NCBI GenBank assembly: GCA_046331545.1
Contig: JAXLQR010000002.1
Span: 2,852,001-2,916,000 of the forward strand
Length of the DNA stretch: 64,000 nucleotides
Direction of reading: 5' to 3'
Source: JADJVL01 sp046331545
Lineage (GTDB): Bacteria; Acidobacteriota; Holophagae; Holophagales; Holophagaceae
Shown: positions 1 to 8,603 of the stretch, one piece after another
Layout: the number at the start of each line of letters is the position of its first letter
Position numbering within the stretch: position 1 is the first letter of the stretch
Notes under the pieces: model-generated
What the model saw: only the letters and a program-made list of their open reading frames with translations
Databases searched by the model: none
Told to the model about the DNA's origin: nothing
Translations under genes and position numbers: made by a program

Positions 1-556
1 TCTCCTTCACCACGGCCTTGAAGTCCGCGGCCGGAGCCGGCAGGGCCTCCATCGCGCCGGCACCGGCCTTCTCCAGGGCGGGGAAGACGTTGGGCCGGGT
101 GGTGGCCACCTGGACGGGCGTGGAGAAGGTGGTGGTCGCGAAGGCCTTGCCCGCGTAGACGGGGCGCACCGCCTGGAGCCGGCCGTCCACCATGGAGAGG
201 CCCGTGACGTCTCCGGCGTAGCCGGCGCCCAGGCGGGCGGCGGCGCGGGGCAGGGCGTCCTTGCCGGTGGCGGTGGCGGCGCCCAGGAGCACCGTGGCGC
301 CCTTGGCCTTCACGGCGTCGGCGATGGCCGCGGCGAAGGCGTCGCTGCTGTAGGAGGCGAGGGCCGGGGCCTCGGCGGCGAGGATGGCGTCGGCGCCGTA
401 CCGGGCGGCATCCGCCGCGCCGGCGGTGGAGGCGCCCACGAAGAGGGCGCCCAGGGGCTTTCCGGCGGCGTCCGCCAGGCGCCGTCCCTCGGAAAGGGCC
501 TCCGTCGAGGGCTTGCGGAGCTTGCCGTCCTTGAGTTCGCAGAAGACGAGGATCAT
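1..556 (-). CDS. etfA: Electron transfer flavoprotein alpha subunit, N-terminal part (cut by window edge)
   Basis: The reading frame starts at ATG 556 and runs off the window at base 1, giving about 185 residues of the N-terminal ETF-alpha domain (starts MILVFCELKDGKLRKPSTE; later GAGYAGDVTGLS). The C-terminal FAD-binding half lies outside the window. With EtfB it forms the soluble flavoprotein that passes electrons from acyl-CoA and other dehydrogenases to the quinone pool. It lies 55 nt downstream of etfB on the same strand, the usual etfBA order, so the two are probably co-transcribed. Family assignment rests on the sequence and on its partner. Confidence 0.93.
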   Translation of the reverse strand, partial: MILVFCELKDGKLRKPSTEALSEGRRLADAAGKPLGALFVGASTAGAADAARYGADAILAAEAPALASYSSDAFAAAIADAVKAKGATVLLGAATATGKDALPRAAARLGAGYAGDVTGLSMVDGRLQAVRPVYAGKAFATTTFSTPVQVATTRPNVFPALEKAGAGAMEALPAPAADFKAVVKE

Positions 557-611
557 GGCTCTACCTTTCGTTCATTCGGAATCGTGTTTGCCAAGGAGCA
601 GGGACCGAAGG

Positions 612-1358
612 CTAGAGCACCTTCGCCTCGTCCTTGAGGGCGGCGAGGAGCGCGGCGGCCTGGGCGGCGGCGTCGCCGTCGAGCTTCCGGCCCTCGGGCC
701 GCGCGGGGGGCAGGGCCAGGGCGGAGACCTCCGTGGCGGCGGGGGCGGCCGCGGCCTCGACCTCCTCGATGGTCTTCTTCTTGGCGGCCATGATGCCCTT
801 CAGGCTGGCGTAGCGGGGCTCGTTGAGCCCCTTCTGGGCGGTGATGACCGCGGGCAGGGCGCCCTCCACCACCTCGGTGCCGCCCTCGATCTCGCGCTCG
901 GCGCGGAAGCCTGATTCCGTGGCCTCGAACTTCACCACCACGTTGGCCTGCGCGACGCCGAGCAGCTCGGCGAGCATGGGCCCGACGGAAGCGTTGTCGC
1001 CGCCCATGCCCTTGTTGCCGGCGAAGATGAGGCTGAAGCCCTGGTCGCGGGCGAAGCCGGCGAGGGCGGTGGCCACCGCGAGCGGGTCCGTGGCGTCGCC
1101 CTTCAGGTGCACCGCCGCGTCGGCCCCGAGGGCCAGGGCGTTGCGCAGGACCTCCTTCACGCCGTCGCCGCCGTAGGACACGGCCGTGACCTCGGCGCCC
1201 CGGGCCTCCTTCAGGCGCAGGGCCTCCTCCAGGGCGTACTCGTCGTAGGGGCTGGTGATCCACTTCACGTCGGCGGGGTCGAGGGACCGGCCGTCGGCGG
1301 CGACCTTCACTTTGGTCTCGGTGTCGGGCACCTGCTTGAGGGCGACGAGGATCTTCAT
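612..1358 (-). CDS. etfB: Electron transfer flavoprotein beta subunit
   Basis: 248 residues, the normal length for EtfB. The N-terminus MKILVALKQVPDTE is typical, as is the internal NKGMGGDNASVGPMLAELL region. The C-terminal stretch PRYASLKGIMAAKKK matches the ETF-beta family signature that binds AMP and docks on EtfA. The ATG at 1358 is preceded by a GGAGA ribosome-binding site. It is the first gene of the etfBA pair. The upstream gap to the divergent NTF2-like gene is about 170 bp and should hold both promoters. Confidence 0.95.
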   Translation of the reverse strand: MKILVALKQVPDTETKVKVAADGRSLDPADVKWITSPYDEYALEEALRLKEARGAEVTAVSYGGDGVKEVLRNALALGADAAVHLKGDATDPLAVATALAGFARDQGFSLIFAGNKGMGGDNASVGPMLAELLGVAQANVVVKFEATESGFRAEREIEGGTEVVEGALPAVITAQKGLNEPRYASLKGIMAAKKKTIEEVEAAAAPAATEVSALALPPARPEGRKLDGDAAAQAAALLAALKDEAKVL

Positions 1359-1530
1359 GGGATCTCCGGGAGAGGCCTGCGGACGCCCGTTCCGGTCCGC
1401 AGAACCGGCGTCCAGGCAGGACCTTCCATTCTAGCCCGAGCGGCCCTGTGCGTCCCGTCATGAATCCCGGGCGGGGCCATCCGGAATCGTCCTTCCACCG
1501 TTAAGGAAGGCGCGACCCCGAGGAGGCCCC

Positions 1531-1962
1531 ATGCGCCACGACGCCAACGTCCAGACCGTGAAGGACATCTACGCCCGCTTCCAGGCCGGCGACATCGCCG
1601 GCATCCTGGCCGTCCTGGCCGACGAGGTGGAATGGTCCCATCCCGGCGCGCCGGAGCTGCCCTTCGCGGGCACCACCCGGGGCCGGGAGGGCGCGGCGGC
1701 CTTCTTCCAGAAACTGGGCGCCGTGCTGGACTTCCGGTCCTTCGAGCCCAGCGCCTACCTGTCCGAGGGGGAGGAAGTCGCCGCCTTCGGCCGCTACGAG
1801 GCCGTGGACCGGGCCTCGGGGCGCGTCGCCACGGACGCCTGGGCCATGCGCTGGAGCTTCCGCGACGGCAAGGTGGTCCGCTGGCAGGGCTACACGGACA
1901 CCCTCAGCGCCGCCAAGGCCCTGGGGGCCGTCCAGTCCACGCCCGCCGCCGCCTCGGCCTGA
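1531..1962 (+). CDS. NTF2-like / SnoaL-like protein
   Basis: 143 residues with the fold signature of ketosteroid-isomerase-like (NTF2/SnoaL) proteins: an N-terminal helix (VKDIYARFQAGDIAGILAVL), then DEVEWSHPGAPELPF, and a C-terminal WSFRDGKVVRWQGYTD strand. Such proteins are small cone-shaped cytoplasmic enzymes or binding proteins; the substrate cannot be read from sequence. The ATG follows a good AGGAGG site. murG starts 27 nt after the stop but appears to have its own promoter. A second family member lies at 10746. Confidence 0.75.
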   Translation: MRHDANVQTVKDIYARFQAGDIAGILAVLADEVEWSHPGAPELPFAGTTRGREGAAAFFQKLGAVLDFRSFEPSAYLSEGEEVAAFGRYEAVDRASGRVATDAWAMRWSFRDGKVVRWQGYTDTLSAAKALGAVQSTPAAASA

Positions 1963-1977
1963 ACCGGGGCGCTCCGC

Positions 1978-1983
1978 TAGGCT
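1978..1983 (+). promoter_or_regulatory. -10 box of murG (leaderless type)
   Basis: TAGGCT, followed by exactly 6 nt (GGAGGG) and then the ATG of murG at 1990. A transcript starting 7 nt after the box would begin at the A of the start codon. The GGAGGG touches the ATG, too close to act as a Shine-Dalgarno site. No convincing -35 is seen. Five other genes in the window show the same geometry. Confidence 0.5.
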
Positions 1984-1989
1984 GGAGGG

Positions 1990-3078
1990 ATGCCGCCGCC
2001 CGATCCCGCACCCGCGCTCGTCCTCACCGGCGGGGGCACCGGCGGCCACTTCTTCCCGGCGGTGGCGCTGGCCGAGGGTGCGAAGGCCCGGTGGCCCGAT
2101 CGCCCCATCCTGTTCATCGGCAGCCGGCGGGGCCTCGAGGGGCGGAAGCTGCCGGAGTCGGCCTGGTCCCACGAACTCCTCGACGTGGAGGGCTTCGTGG
2201 GGCGCTCGCCCCTGAAGGTGGCGGGGGCGGCCTGGAAGCTCTGGCGGGCCAAGGCCCGCCTGCTCGCGGCCTGGAAGGGCGCGCGGCCCTGGGCGGTGGT
2301 CGGCACCGGCGGCTACGCCGCGGCACCGGCCCTGCTGGCGGCTCGCAGCCTCGGCATCCCCTACTTCCTCCACGAAAGCAACGCCGCGCCGGGGAGGCTG
2401 GTGCGCCAGGTGGCGCGGGACGCGAAGCGCGTCTGGTGCGGGCTGGAGGCCGTGAAGGCCCTGCTCCCCGGCGCGGACTGCCTCACCGTGGGCACGCCGG
2501 TGCGGCCGGAGTTCCGCCGCGCCTTCAGGCCCGTCGAAGCCCTGGGGGCTCCGTTCCGGCTGCTGGTGCTCGGCGGCAGCGGCGGCGCGCGGGCCCTCAA
2601 CGAGGCGATGCTGGGGGCCGCGCCGGGGCTCCTCGACACTTATGCCGACTGGGAGATCCTCCATCAGGCGGGCCCGGCGGAATTCGAGCGGCTGAAGGCG
2701 GCGCCGCGGCACCCGCGCCATGGCCTCGTGCCCTTCATCGAGGACATGGCCGGCGCGATGGAGGGCGCGAGCCTCGTGGTCTCCCGGGCCGGAGCCTCCA
2801 CCTGCGCGGAGCTCGAGGCCGCGGGCCGCGGCGCCCTGCTGGTGCCGCTGCCCGGCAGCGCGGGGGACCATCAGGCCCACAACGCGCGGGCCCTGGCCGG
2901 CCTGGGACGCGCCGTGGTGGTGGTCCAGGGGCCGGACCTGGGGGAGCGCCTTCCGGCCGAGGCCGGGCGCCTGATGGCGGACGCCGCCGCCCGGGTCGCC
3001 CTGGCCGGGACCGCCACGCCCAACCGCGCGGTGGAGGCCTGCCTGGACGACCTCGAGGCGCGGATGGCGGGTTCCTGA
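1990..3078 (+). CDS. murG: UDP-GlcNAc--lipid I N-acetylglucosamine transferase MurG
   Basis: 362 residues, the family length. The enzyme adds GlcNAc to lipid I to make lipid II on the inner face of the cytoplasmic membrane, the last cytoplasmic step of peptidoglycan synthesis. Seen in the sequence: the N-terminal glycine loop GGGTGGHFFPA (about residues 14-24), the second loop LGGSGGARALNEA, and the C-terminal UDP-GlcNAc site SRAGASTCAELEA followed by GSAGDHQAHNA. It is not inside a dcw (division/cell wall) cluster here. ddl, another peptidoglycan gene, lies 36 kb away. Confidence 0.95.
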   Translation: MPPPDPAPALVLTGGGTGGHFFPAVALAEGAKARWPDRPILFIGSRRGLEGRKLPESAWSHELLDVEGFVGRSPLKVAGAAWKLWRAKARLLAAWKGARPWAVVGTGGYAAAPALLAARSLGIPYFLHESNAAPGRLVRQVARDAKRVWCGLEAVKALLPGADCLTVGTPVRPEFRRAFRPVEALGAPFRLLVLGGSGGARALNEAMLGAAPGLLDTYADWEILHQAGPAEFERLKAAPRHPRHGLVPFIEDMAGAMEGASLVVSRAGASTCAELEAAGRGALLVPLPGSAGDHQAHNARALAGLGRAVVVVQGPDLGERLPAEAGRLMADAAARVALAGTATPNRAVEACLDDLEARMAGS

Positions 3079-3142
3079 AGGCGGCCCCGTCGCCTACGAT
3101 GGGACCTCTCCCCTCCTTCCCATCCCCTTCCTCGAGGCAGCC

Positions 3143-4486
3143 ATGACCGACATGACCCCGGCCTGGACCCCCTACGCCGATCCGAACGGCCTCTGGTTCA
3201 ACACCACCGACGCCGACGCGAGCGGCCAGGTCCTGGCGGGCGGGACCTTCGAGTTCGACACCACCGGAGCCTTCGGGCTCACCCTCCTGAACGCGGCGGA
3301 CGGCAGCGTGCTGCGCCAGGACCTGTGGGAGCCCCAGCCCACGGACGGCGTCTTCTGGGTGAAGCTCAGCGCCGACGGATCCATCGCCGCGGCGGGCGGC
3401 TGGCAGACGATGGACTCCGGCAGCGGGACCTACGTCGGGCGGCTCCGGGTCATCCGCGTGGCCGACGGCTTCGTCATGCTGGACCAGGCCACCGGCTCGC
3501 GGGTGAACCAGATCGCCATGAGCGCCGACGGTCGCTGGCTGGCGGCGGGCTGCGGCGCGACCTACTCGGGCACGGGCCAGCAGATCTACCTCTACGAGCT
3601 GAACGGCGACACCTACACGGCCCTGGGCGGGTTCACCAGCGCCGCCAACAGCATCCAGACCCTCGCCATGTCCGACGACGGCAAGTGGATCCTCGCCGGC
3701 CTCTACGGCTCGCCCAGCGTCATCCTCTTCCAGAACATCGACCGCATGCTGGTGGAGTTCGCCACCTGGAACATCCCCGCCACCTCCCGGGCTTCCGGCG
3801 CGGAGCCCGAAGCCTTCGACACCCGCCGCGCCGTCCGCGAGCACCGGGCCGCCCTGAAGGCCCGGAACGCCCTGGGCACGGAGCCCGAGGCCGGTTCCAG
3901 CGGGGCCTACATCAAGTTCGTGACCATCACCCCCGACGGGTCCGCCATGGCCGCGGCCATGAGCGGCACCAACGGCGTGGCCTTCTTCACCCGGGACACT
4001 TTCATCTCGACCAAGCAGCCGGACTGGACCTTCGCGCCGGCGAACATCACGACCTCGAGCAACCTCTCCATCGCCGCGGATCGTTCCTTCGTCGTGCTGG
4101 GCAGCAATGGGAAGACCACGGTGAAGGGCCCCTCCGGTGAGGATCTCCCGGCCGGCGCCATCACGCGGATCAACAACCTGGGCACCAGCGGCGCCCAAGC
4201 CTGGCAGACCCTGGTGGAGTACGATCCGAACCCCTGCAACCACATGCTGGCCTGGAGCGACCAGGTGCTCAGCTTCGGCACCGGCGAGCCCAAGACCGGC
4301 GGCCTCACCGAGGGCCGCTTCTACGTCCTCCGGGCCTCCGACGGCGCCATCCTCGGCCGCTACGCCACCGGCGTCATGAACTGGCCCTTCCAGATGAGCG
4401 CGAACGGGCAGTTCGCCATCGGCGGCAGCGACGACGGGCACCTCTACGGCTTCAACGCCCGGGGGAACTGGGACGACGCGGTCTGA
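3143..4486 (+). CDS. Beta-propeller (WD40/YVTN-like) repeat protein
   Basis: 447 residues with no signal peptide or membrane segment. Repeated strands of propeller type are visible: MSADGRWLAAGCG, MSDDGKWILAGLYG, ITPDGSAMAAAMSG and MSANGQFAIGGSDDGH, about one per 60-80 residues. The exact function is unknown; such proteins usually scaffold or bind ligands. A TACGAT -10-like box at 3095 and a GAGGCAG site before the ATG support this start. It converges on the PilT-like gene with only a 10-bp gap and no clear terminator between them. Confidence 0.6.
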   Translation: MTDMTPAWTPYADPNGLWFNTTDADASGQVLAGGTFEFDTTGAFGLTLLNAADGSVLRQDLWEPQPTDGVFWVKLSADGSIAAAGGWQTMDSGSGTYVGRLRVIRVADGFVMLDQATGSRVNQIAMSADGRWLAAGCGATYSGTGQQIYLYELNGDTYTALGGFTSAANSIQTLAMSDDGKWILAGLYGSPSVILFQNIDRMLVEFATWNIPATSRASGAEPEAFDTRRAVREHRAALKARNALGTEPEAGSSGAYIKFVTITPDGSAMAAAMSGTNGVAFFTRDTFISTKQPDWTFAPANITTSSNLSIAADRSFVVLGSNGKTTVKGPSGEDLPAGAITRINNLGTSGAQAWQTLVEYDPNPCNHMLAWSDQVLSFGTGEPKTGGLTEGRFYVLRASDGAILGRYATGVMNWPFQMSANGQFAIGGSDDGHLYGFNARGNWDDAV

Positions 4487-4496
4487 AGCGCCGCAC

Positions 4497-6074
4497 CTAC
4501 GCCTCGATCACGCCCCCCGTCCCCTTCCGGGGCTCGAAGGGGATCCGCGCCTTCTTGCAGGCGGCCATGAAGGCCTCGCGGTCCGGGGCCCGGAGGTAGG
4601 CGTCCATGGGCTCGAGGTGGCCCTCCTGGATGTGGCCGATGAGGGCTTCCGTGAACTGGACCTGGCCGTAGGCGCGGCCGGTCCGCATGGAGGCCGGGAT
4701 GGCCTCCCACTCGCCCTGGCGGATCAGCTTCCCGATGGCGGGCGTGTTGAACAGGGTCTCGAAGACCACGAGCTGGCCGCCGCCCTTGCGTTTCATCAGG
4801 GTGTGGCCCACCACCGCCCGGAGGCTGCTGCCGAGCATGGCCCGCACCATCTCCTGGCGCTCGCCGGGGTAGAGGTCGATGAGGTGCTGGAGGACGCTGA
4901 TGGCCGAGGCCCCGGGAAGGGTGGCGATGACTAGGCTCCCCGAATGGGCGGCCTCGAGGAGCATCAGGAAGGTCGCGGGGTCCTGCACCTCGTCCACGCC
5001 GAGGATGTCGGGGCCCTGGCGGAGCGCGGCCAGGATGGCCCGGCGCTGGGAGGCGGCGTCGCCGCCCACCTCGCGCTGCCGCACCACGGCCTTCCGGGAG
5101 GGGATCTGGAAGGAGACCGAGTCCTCGATGGTCACCAGGAAACCGGGCCGCGCGGCGGCGGCGAGGCTGAAGAGGGCCGAGAGGGTGGTGGTGCGGCCGG
5201 AGCCCAGGGCGCCCGTGAGGAGCACCAGGCCCCGGTTCACGTCCCACAGGCGCCGCAGGGGATCGCTGAAACCCAGCACCTCCGGGGGCGGAATGGAGCG
5301 GGGCATGACCCGCGCGGAGAGGGAGAGGTCCCGGCCGTCCCGGAGCACGTCGATCCGCACGCTGCAGTCCCGGCCCGGGATGGGATGGCTGAGGCTCGTG
5401 GCCCCCTGGTCCTGGAGCATGGCCCAGTTCCTCGCCGGCAGCAGGGCCTTCAGGGCCAGCTCGACTTCCAGCGCGGGGACCGCCTCGGCCTCCTCCAGGG
5501 GCTCCACCGCGCCATGCCGCCGCACCAGCGGGGCCTCCCCGGGATTGACGTAGAGGTCCGAGCCCCCCACGTCCACCACCTTCCCGAAGTATTCCTCCAG
5601 GGGCAGGGTGGAGCGTCGCACCGGCTTGACCGTGGGCAGCGCCGGCGGCTCGGGCGCCGCGCTCCCCCCCGGGGCGCGGGATGGCGCCGGCGGCGGGGCG
5701 GCGGCCTCGGGCTTCGCGGCGGCCTCGGGCTTCGCGGCGGCGCGCGGGGCCGGAGGCAGGGCCCCCAGGCCGGGCTTGCGGATGGCGACGACCCGCGGGT
5801 TCCCGTTGGCCCGGCTCGCCCGCACCACGAAGGCGTCGTCCCCCAGGGCGTAGCTGAAGGTGACCGTGTCGCCGCGCAGGTAGGTGGTCTTGAGGTCGTC
5901 CGGGAGGATCTCCTTCACCAGGCCGTCCAGGACCAGCCCCTCCAGGTCCCCCGAGGCGAGCTGGGTCCGGTGGCCCGCGGGGAGCTCGAAGACGGGCTTG
6001 GTGTTGGCGTTCAGCAGCAGGGCCGAGGCCTCCTGCTGGGACATCTGGATGAGGAACGTATCGATGCGTGCCAC
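4497..6074 (-). CDS. PilT/GspE-family ATPase-like protein with altered catalytic motifs
   Basis: 525 residues from the GTG at 6074, which follows a GGAGCC site; the frame stays open further upstream without a better start. Residues 1-65 and about 160-290 both resemble the N-terminal domain of PilT, separated by an Ala/Pro linker (about 100-150). The C-terminal RecA-like core aligns with PilT/PilU retraction ATPases: TIEDSVSFQ, QREVGGDAASQ, ALRQGPDILGVDEVQD. The P-loop reads GALGSGRTTT (about 287-296), with Arg for the catalytic Lys. The two family histidines are lost: TGHL became SGSL, and TLHT became TLPG. It is probably a non-hydrolysing regulator of twitching or secretion. Confidence 0.7.
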   Translation of the reverse strand: MARIDTFLIQMSQQEASALLLNANTKPVFELPAGHRTQLASGDLEGLVLDGLVKEILPDDLKTTYLRGDTVTFSYALGDDAFVVRASRANGNPRVVAIRKPGLGALPPAPRAAAKPEAAAKPEAAAPPPAPSRAPGGSAAPEPPALPTVKPVRRSTLPLEEYFGKVVDVGGSDLYVNPGEAPLVRRHGAVEPLEEAEAVPALEVELALKALLPARNWAMLQDQGATSLSHPIPGRDCSVRIDVLRDGRDLSLSARVMPRSIPPPEVLGFSDPLRRLWDVNRGLVLLTGALGSGRTTTLSALFSLAAAARPGFLVTIEDSVSFQIPSRKAVVRQREVGGDAASQRRAILAALRQGPDILGVDEVQDPATFLMLLEAAHSGSLVIATLPGASAISVLQHLIDLYPGERQEMVRAMLGSSLRAVVGHTLMKRKGGGQLVVFETLFNTPAIGKLIRQGEWEAIPASMRTGRAYGQVQFTEALIGHIQEGHLEPMDAYLRAPDREAFMAACKKARIPFEPRKGTGGVIEA

Positions 6075-6250
6075 GGGGGCTCCGGGTTCGCGGATCTGGC
6101 TCGGGGGTTGGGAAGGACTATAGGCGCAATTCGGGGCTGCGCCCATGGCCCAGCCTGGGCACACTGGTCCCGCATCCCCACCGGAGGGCCGCATGTCCCC
6201 CTCGCTCCAGGGCGCCCCAGTCCAGCCCGGCCGCTGGCCGGAGGCCTGAG

Positions 6251-6913
6251 ATGGACCCCCTCGCCACCCTCCTCGCCCAGATCGAGGAAGGCTTCGACGA
6301 GACGGCCATCGCCATGGCGGAGGCCGATCCCGAACTGCTCTCCGCCCGCGCGGAGAACGGCCTCCGGCCGGCCCTCTCGGCCCTGTACGCGGGGCGCCGG
6401 GACCTGGCCCACGAGCTGGCGAACCTCACCCGGGACCTGGATGTCCATGAGGCCGCGGCCCTGGGCCGGCTGGAGCGGATGGAGGCCTTCGCGGGCTCGC
6501 CCGGGATCGGGAGCCACGCGCCCGACGGGTTCACGCCGCTGCACCTCGCGGCCTTCTTCAGCCATCCCTCGGTGGTGGACTGGCTCCTGGAACATGGCGC
6601 GGACCCCTCGGCGGAAGCGCGCAACGGCTCCGGGCTGCGACCCCTGCACAGCGCCCTGGCGGGCCGGGACGAGCGGGCCGCCTTCCAGATCGCCGCCGCC
6701 CTCCTCGTCCGCGGAGCCGACGTGGACGCCCGGCAGAACGGCGGCTACACCTCCCTCCACGCCGCGGCCAAGCGGGGCTCCGGCACCCTGGCGGAGCTCC
6801 TCCTGGGGGCCGGGGCCGATCCGGCCCTGCGCACGGACCAGGACCAGAGCGCGGCGGACCTCGCCGCCGCGGGCGGCCACCACCTCCTCGCGGAGCGGCT
6901 CCGGGGGCTCTGA
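6251..6913 (+). CDS. Ankyrin-repeat protein
   Basis: 220 residues from the ATG at 6251. Three to four ankyrin repeats span about residues 95-215: DGFTPLHLAAFFSHPSVVDW, then LRPLHSALAGRDE, GGYTSLHAAAKRGSG, and a last partial copy QSAADLAAAGGH. Each has the TPLHLAA-type helix and the LLLxxGADP turn. The first 95 residues are helical. There is no signal peptide, so it is likely cytoplasmic and used for protein binding. It converges on the outer-membrane protein gene with a 6-bp gap. Confidence 0.8.
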   Translation: MDPLATLLAQIEEGFDETAIAMAEADPELLSARAENGLRPALSALYAGRRDLAHELANLTRDLDVHEAAALGRLERMEAFAGSPGIGSHAPDGFTPLHLAAFFSHPSVVDWLLEHGADPSAEARNGSGLRPLHSALAGRDERAAFQIAAALLVRGADVDARQNGGYTSLHAAAKRGSGTLAELLLGAGADPALRTDQDQSAADLAAAGGHHLLAERLRGL

Positions 6914-6919
6914 GGCCGT

Positions 6920-8581
6920 TCAGAAGCGGATGATGTTCCCGATCACGAGCTGGGAGCGCTCCAGGCCCGGGTCCCGGACCAGGGGATAGGCCACCGTGAT
7001 GAGGAAGACCCGTCCCAGGGAGCTCTTGAGGTCGCCGAAGCGCAGGCCGCCGCCGAGGTTGGCGTAGGTACGGCTCCACCGCCCCGTGTCGAGGCGGCGG
7101 ATGGCGCCGGCGTCGGCGTAGACCACGAAGCCGAGCTGCAGGATGCCGAGCCAGTTGATGGGAGTGATGGGACGCTCCTCCACCGAGAGGATCCAGCGCC
7201 GGTCGCCGATGAAGAGGTGGTTCGCGTAGCCCCGCAGGCCCTCCATGCCGCCGAGGTAGAGGAAATTCTCGGGGTCCGGCCTGAGGGCGGCGTCCACCTG
7301 GGCGTAGGCGGCCAGGGTCTGGGAGGGCAGGGCCTTCGAGTAGGCGGTGAAGCTGGCGCTGGAGACGAGGTTCCGCCACCCGCCGGGCTCGCGGCGGCCC
7401 TGGGCGCTCGCGCGCAGCAGCAGCAGGGCGTCCGGCCGGGGCAGCCAGCCCTTGGCGGCGTCGAGGCCGAAGAAGGGCGCGTCCGCCTCGCCCCCGAGGC
7501 CGCGGGTGTAGGTGCCCAGGCGGAGGGTGGCCTCCCAGCCCAGGTTGTAGTCCTCGGTGTGGGTCATCCCCGCCAGGTCCTGGAAGGACCGGTAGCGGTC
7601 GGTGGCGAGGCTCCAGGTGAGGTGGAGCCCCGCGAGCTGGCGGCTCGAGAGGTCGGGCGGCGCCAGGGCCCCGTCGGCGAAGGCCTCGGCCTCCACCGGT
7701 CGCACCGCGCCTTCCCGGGGGCTGCGGAAGTCCAGGCCTCCGCCCACCCGGAGCACGTGGTCCCCCCGGGGGACGCGGGCCCAGGTCCCCTCGAAGAAGC
7801 CCGTGTCCAGGCGGGTCGGGGCCTCGAAGGCGGTCCGCCGGAGGTTGTAGACGGAGAGGAGGGAGTCCGAGGAGGTGAAGCGGAGGGTCATGGACCACGG
7901 CGTGTCGAGGCTCCGGTAGGGCCTCACCCACTCCAGGAGCCGCGTCTTGCCGTCCGAGAGGGCCTGGTAGCGGGCGGCGAAGCTCCATGCGCTCCCGAGG
8001 AACTGCCGGTCCCGGTAGAGCAGGGTGTCCACCGACCGCTCGGCGGTCTTCTCGTGGCTCACGGAGAGGTCCTTGCCCAGCCCGAGGAAGTTGGTCTCCT
8101 TCACCGAGAACCCGAAGTTCCGCTGGCCGCCGACCTGGGTGAACCCCGCGCTCACCTTCAGGGTCCAGGCGTCCTGGGTGCGCACCACGGCCTTCACGCG
8201 GCCGTCCGGCCCCACCTCGGCGTCGATGAAGGCGTCCTTGAGGAAGCGGAAGTCCCGCAGGTTCCGCTCCACCTGGTGGACCGTCCGGGCCACCACCGGA
8301 TCGCCGGCCTTGAAGGGGATCTCCCGCGCCACCACGCGCTGCCGCGTCTCCCGGTGGATGGCGTTGGCGAGACGGCCGATCCAGTGGTCCTCGTGGGGGC
8401 GGGCGGGGTCGAAGACGTCCCCGATGCGGATCTCGACGCCGGAGAACGTCGCGCCCCGCGCTTCCAGGCGCTCCCAGACGTCCTGGGGCAGGCCGGGGGA
8501 CTGGGCCGCGACGGGCCGCACGAGGAGCGCCAGGGCGCCGAGGAGGCCCCGGACGCCCCGCGTCGCGCCGTGGCCTCCCAT
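6920..8581 (-). CDS. Outer-membrane protein with POTRA and surface-antigen barrel (Omp85/BamA-like)
   Basis: 553 residues from the ATG at 8581. A signal peptide (about 1-25, ending PVAAQS) is followed by one or two POTRA-like domains (RQRVVAREIPFKAGDPV, NLRDFRFLKDAFIDAEV). A long 16-strand-type beta-barrel with many aromatic and Gly residues follows, and the chain ends IIRF, the C-terminal Phe signal of outer-membrane proteins. It is shorter than BamA (about 750-800 residues with five POTRAs), so it is more likely a TamA-like or single-function relative. It is divergent from recG with a 22-bp gap. Confidence 0.75.
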   Translation of the reverse strand: MGGHGATRGVRGLLGALALLVRPVAAQSPGLPQDVWERLEARGATFSGVEIRIGDVFDPARPHEDHWIGRLANAIHRETRQRVVAREIPFKAGDPVVARTVHQVERNLRDFRFLKDAFIDAEVGPDGRVKAVVRTQDAWTLKVSAGFTQVGGQRNFGFSVKETNFLGLGKDLSVSHEKTAERSVDTLLYRDRQFLGSAWSFAARYQALSDGKTRLLEWVRPYRSLDTPWSMTLRFTSSDSLLSVYNLRRTAFEAPTRLDTGFFEGTWARVPRGDHVLRVGGGLDFRSPREGAVRPVEAEAFADGALAPPDLSSRQLAGLHLTWSLATDRYRSFQDLAGMTHTEDYNLGWEATLRLGTYTRGLGGEADAPFFGLDAAKGWLPRPDALLLLRASAQGRREPGGWRNLVSSASFTAYSKALPSQTLAAYAQVDAALRPDPENFLYLGGMEGLRGYANHLFIGDRRWILSVEERPITPINWLGILQLGFVVYADAGAIRRLDTGRWSRTYANLGGGLRFGDLKSSLGRVFLITVAYPLVRDPGLERSQLVIGNIIRF

Positions 8582-8587
8582 GGACTC

Positions 8588-8593
8588 AGCATA
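8588..8593 (-). promoter_or_regulatory. -10 box of the outer-membrane protein gene, overlapping the recG -10
   Basis: Read on the minus strand this is TATGCT, then six nt (GAGTCC), then the ATG at 8581. The predicted transcript starts on the start codon. The box shares bases 8592-8593 with the recG -10 on the other strand, so both promoters overlap head to head inside a 22-bp intergenic gap. Confidence 0.5.
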
Positions 8594-8597
8594 GGAT
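8592..8597 (+). promoter_or_regulatory. -10 box of recG (leaderless type)
   Basis: TAGGAT, then six nt (GGACCC), then the GTG start at 8604. There is no Shine-Dalgarno sequence between. It overlaps the opposite-strand -10 of the outer-membrane protein gene by two bases. Confidence 0.5.
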
Positions 8598-8603
8598 GGA
8601 CCC

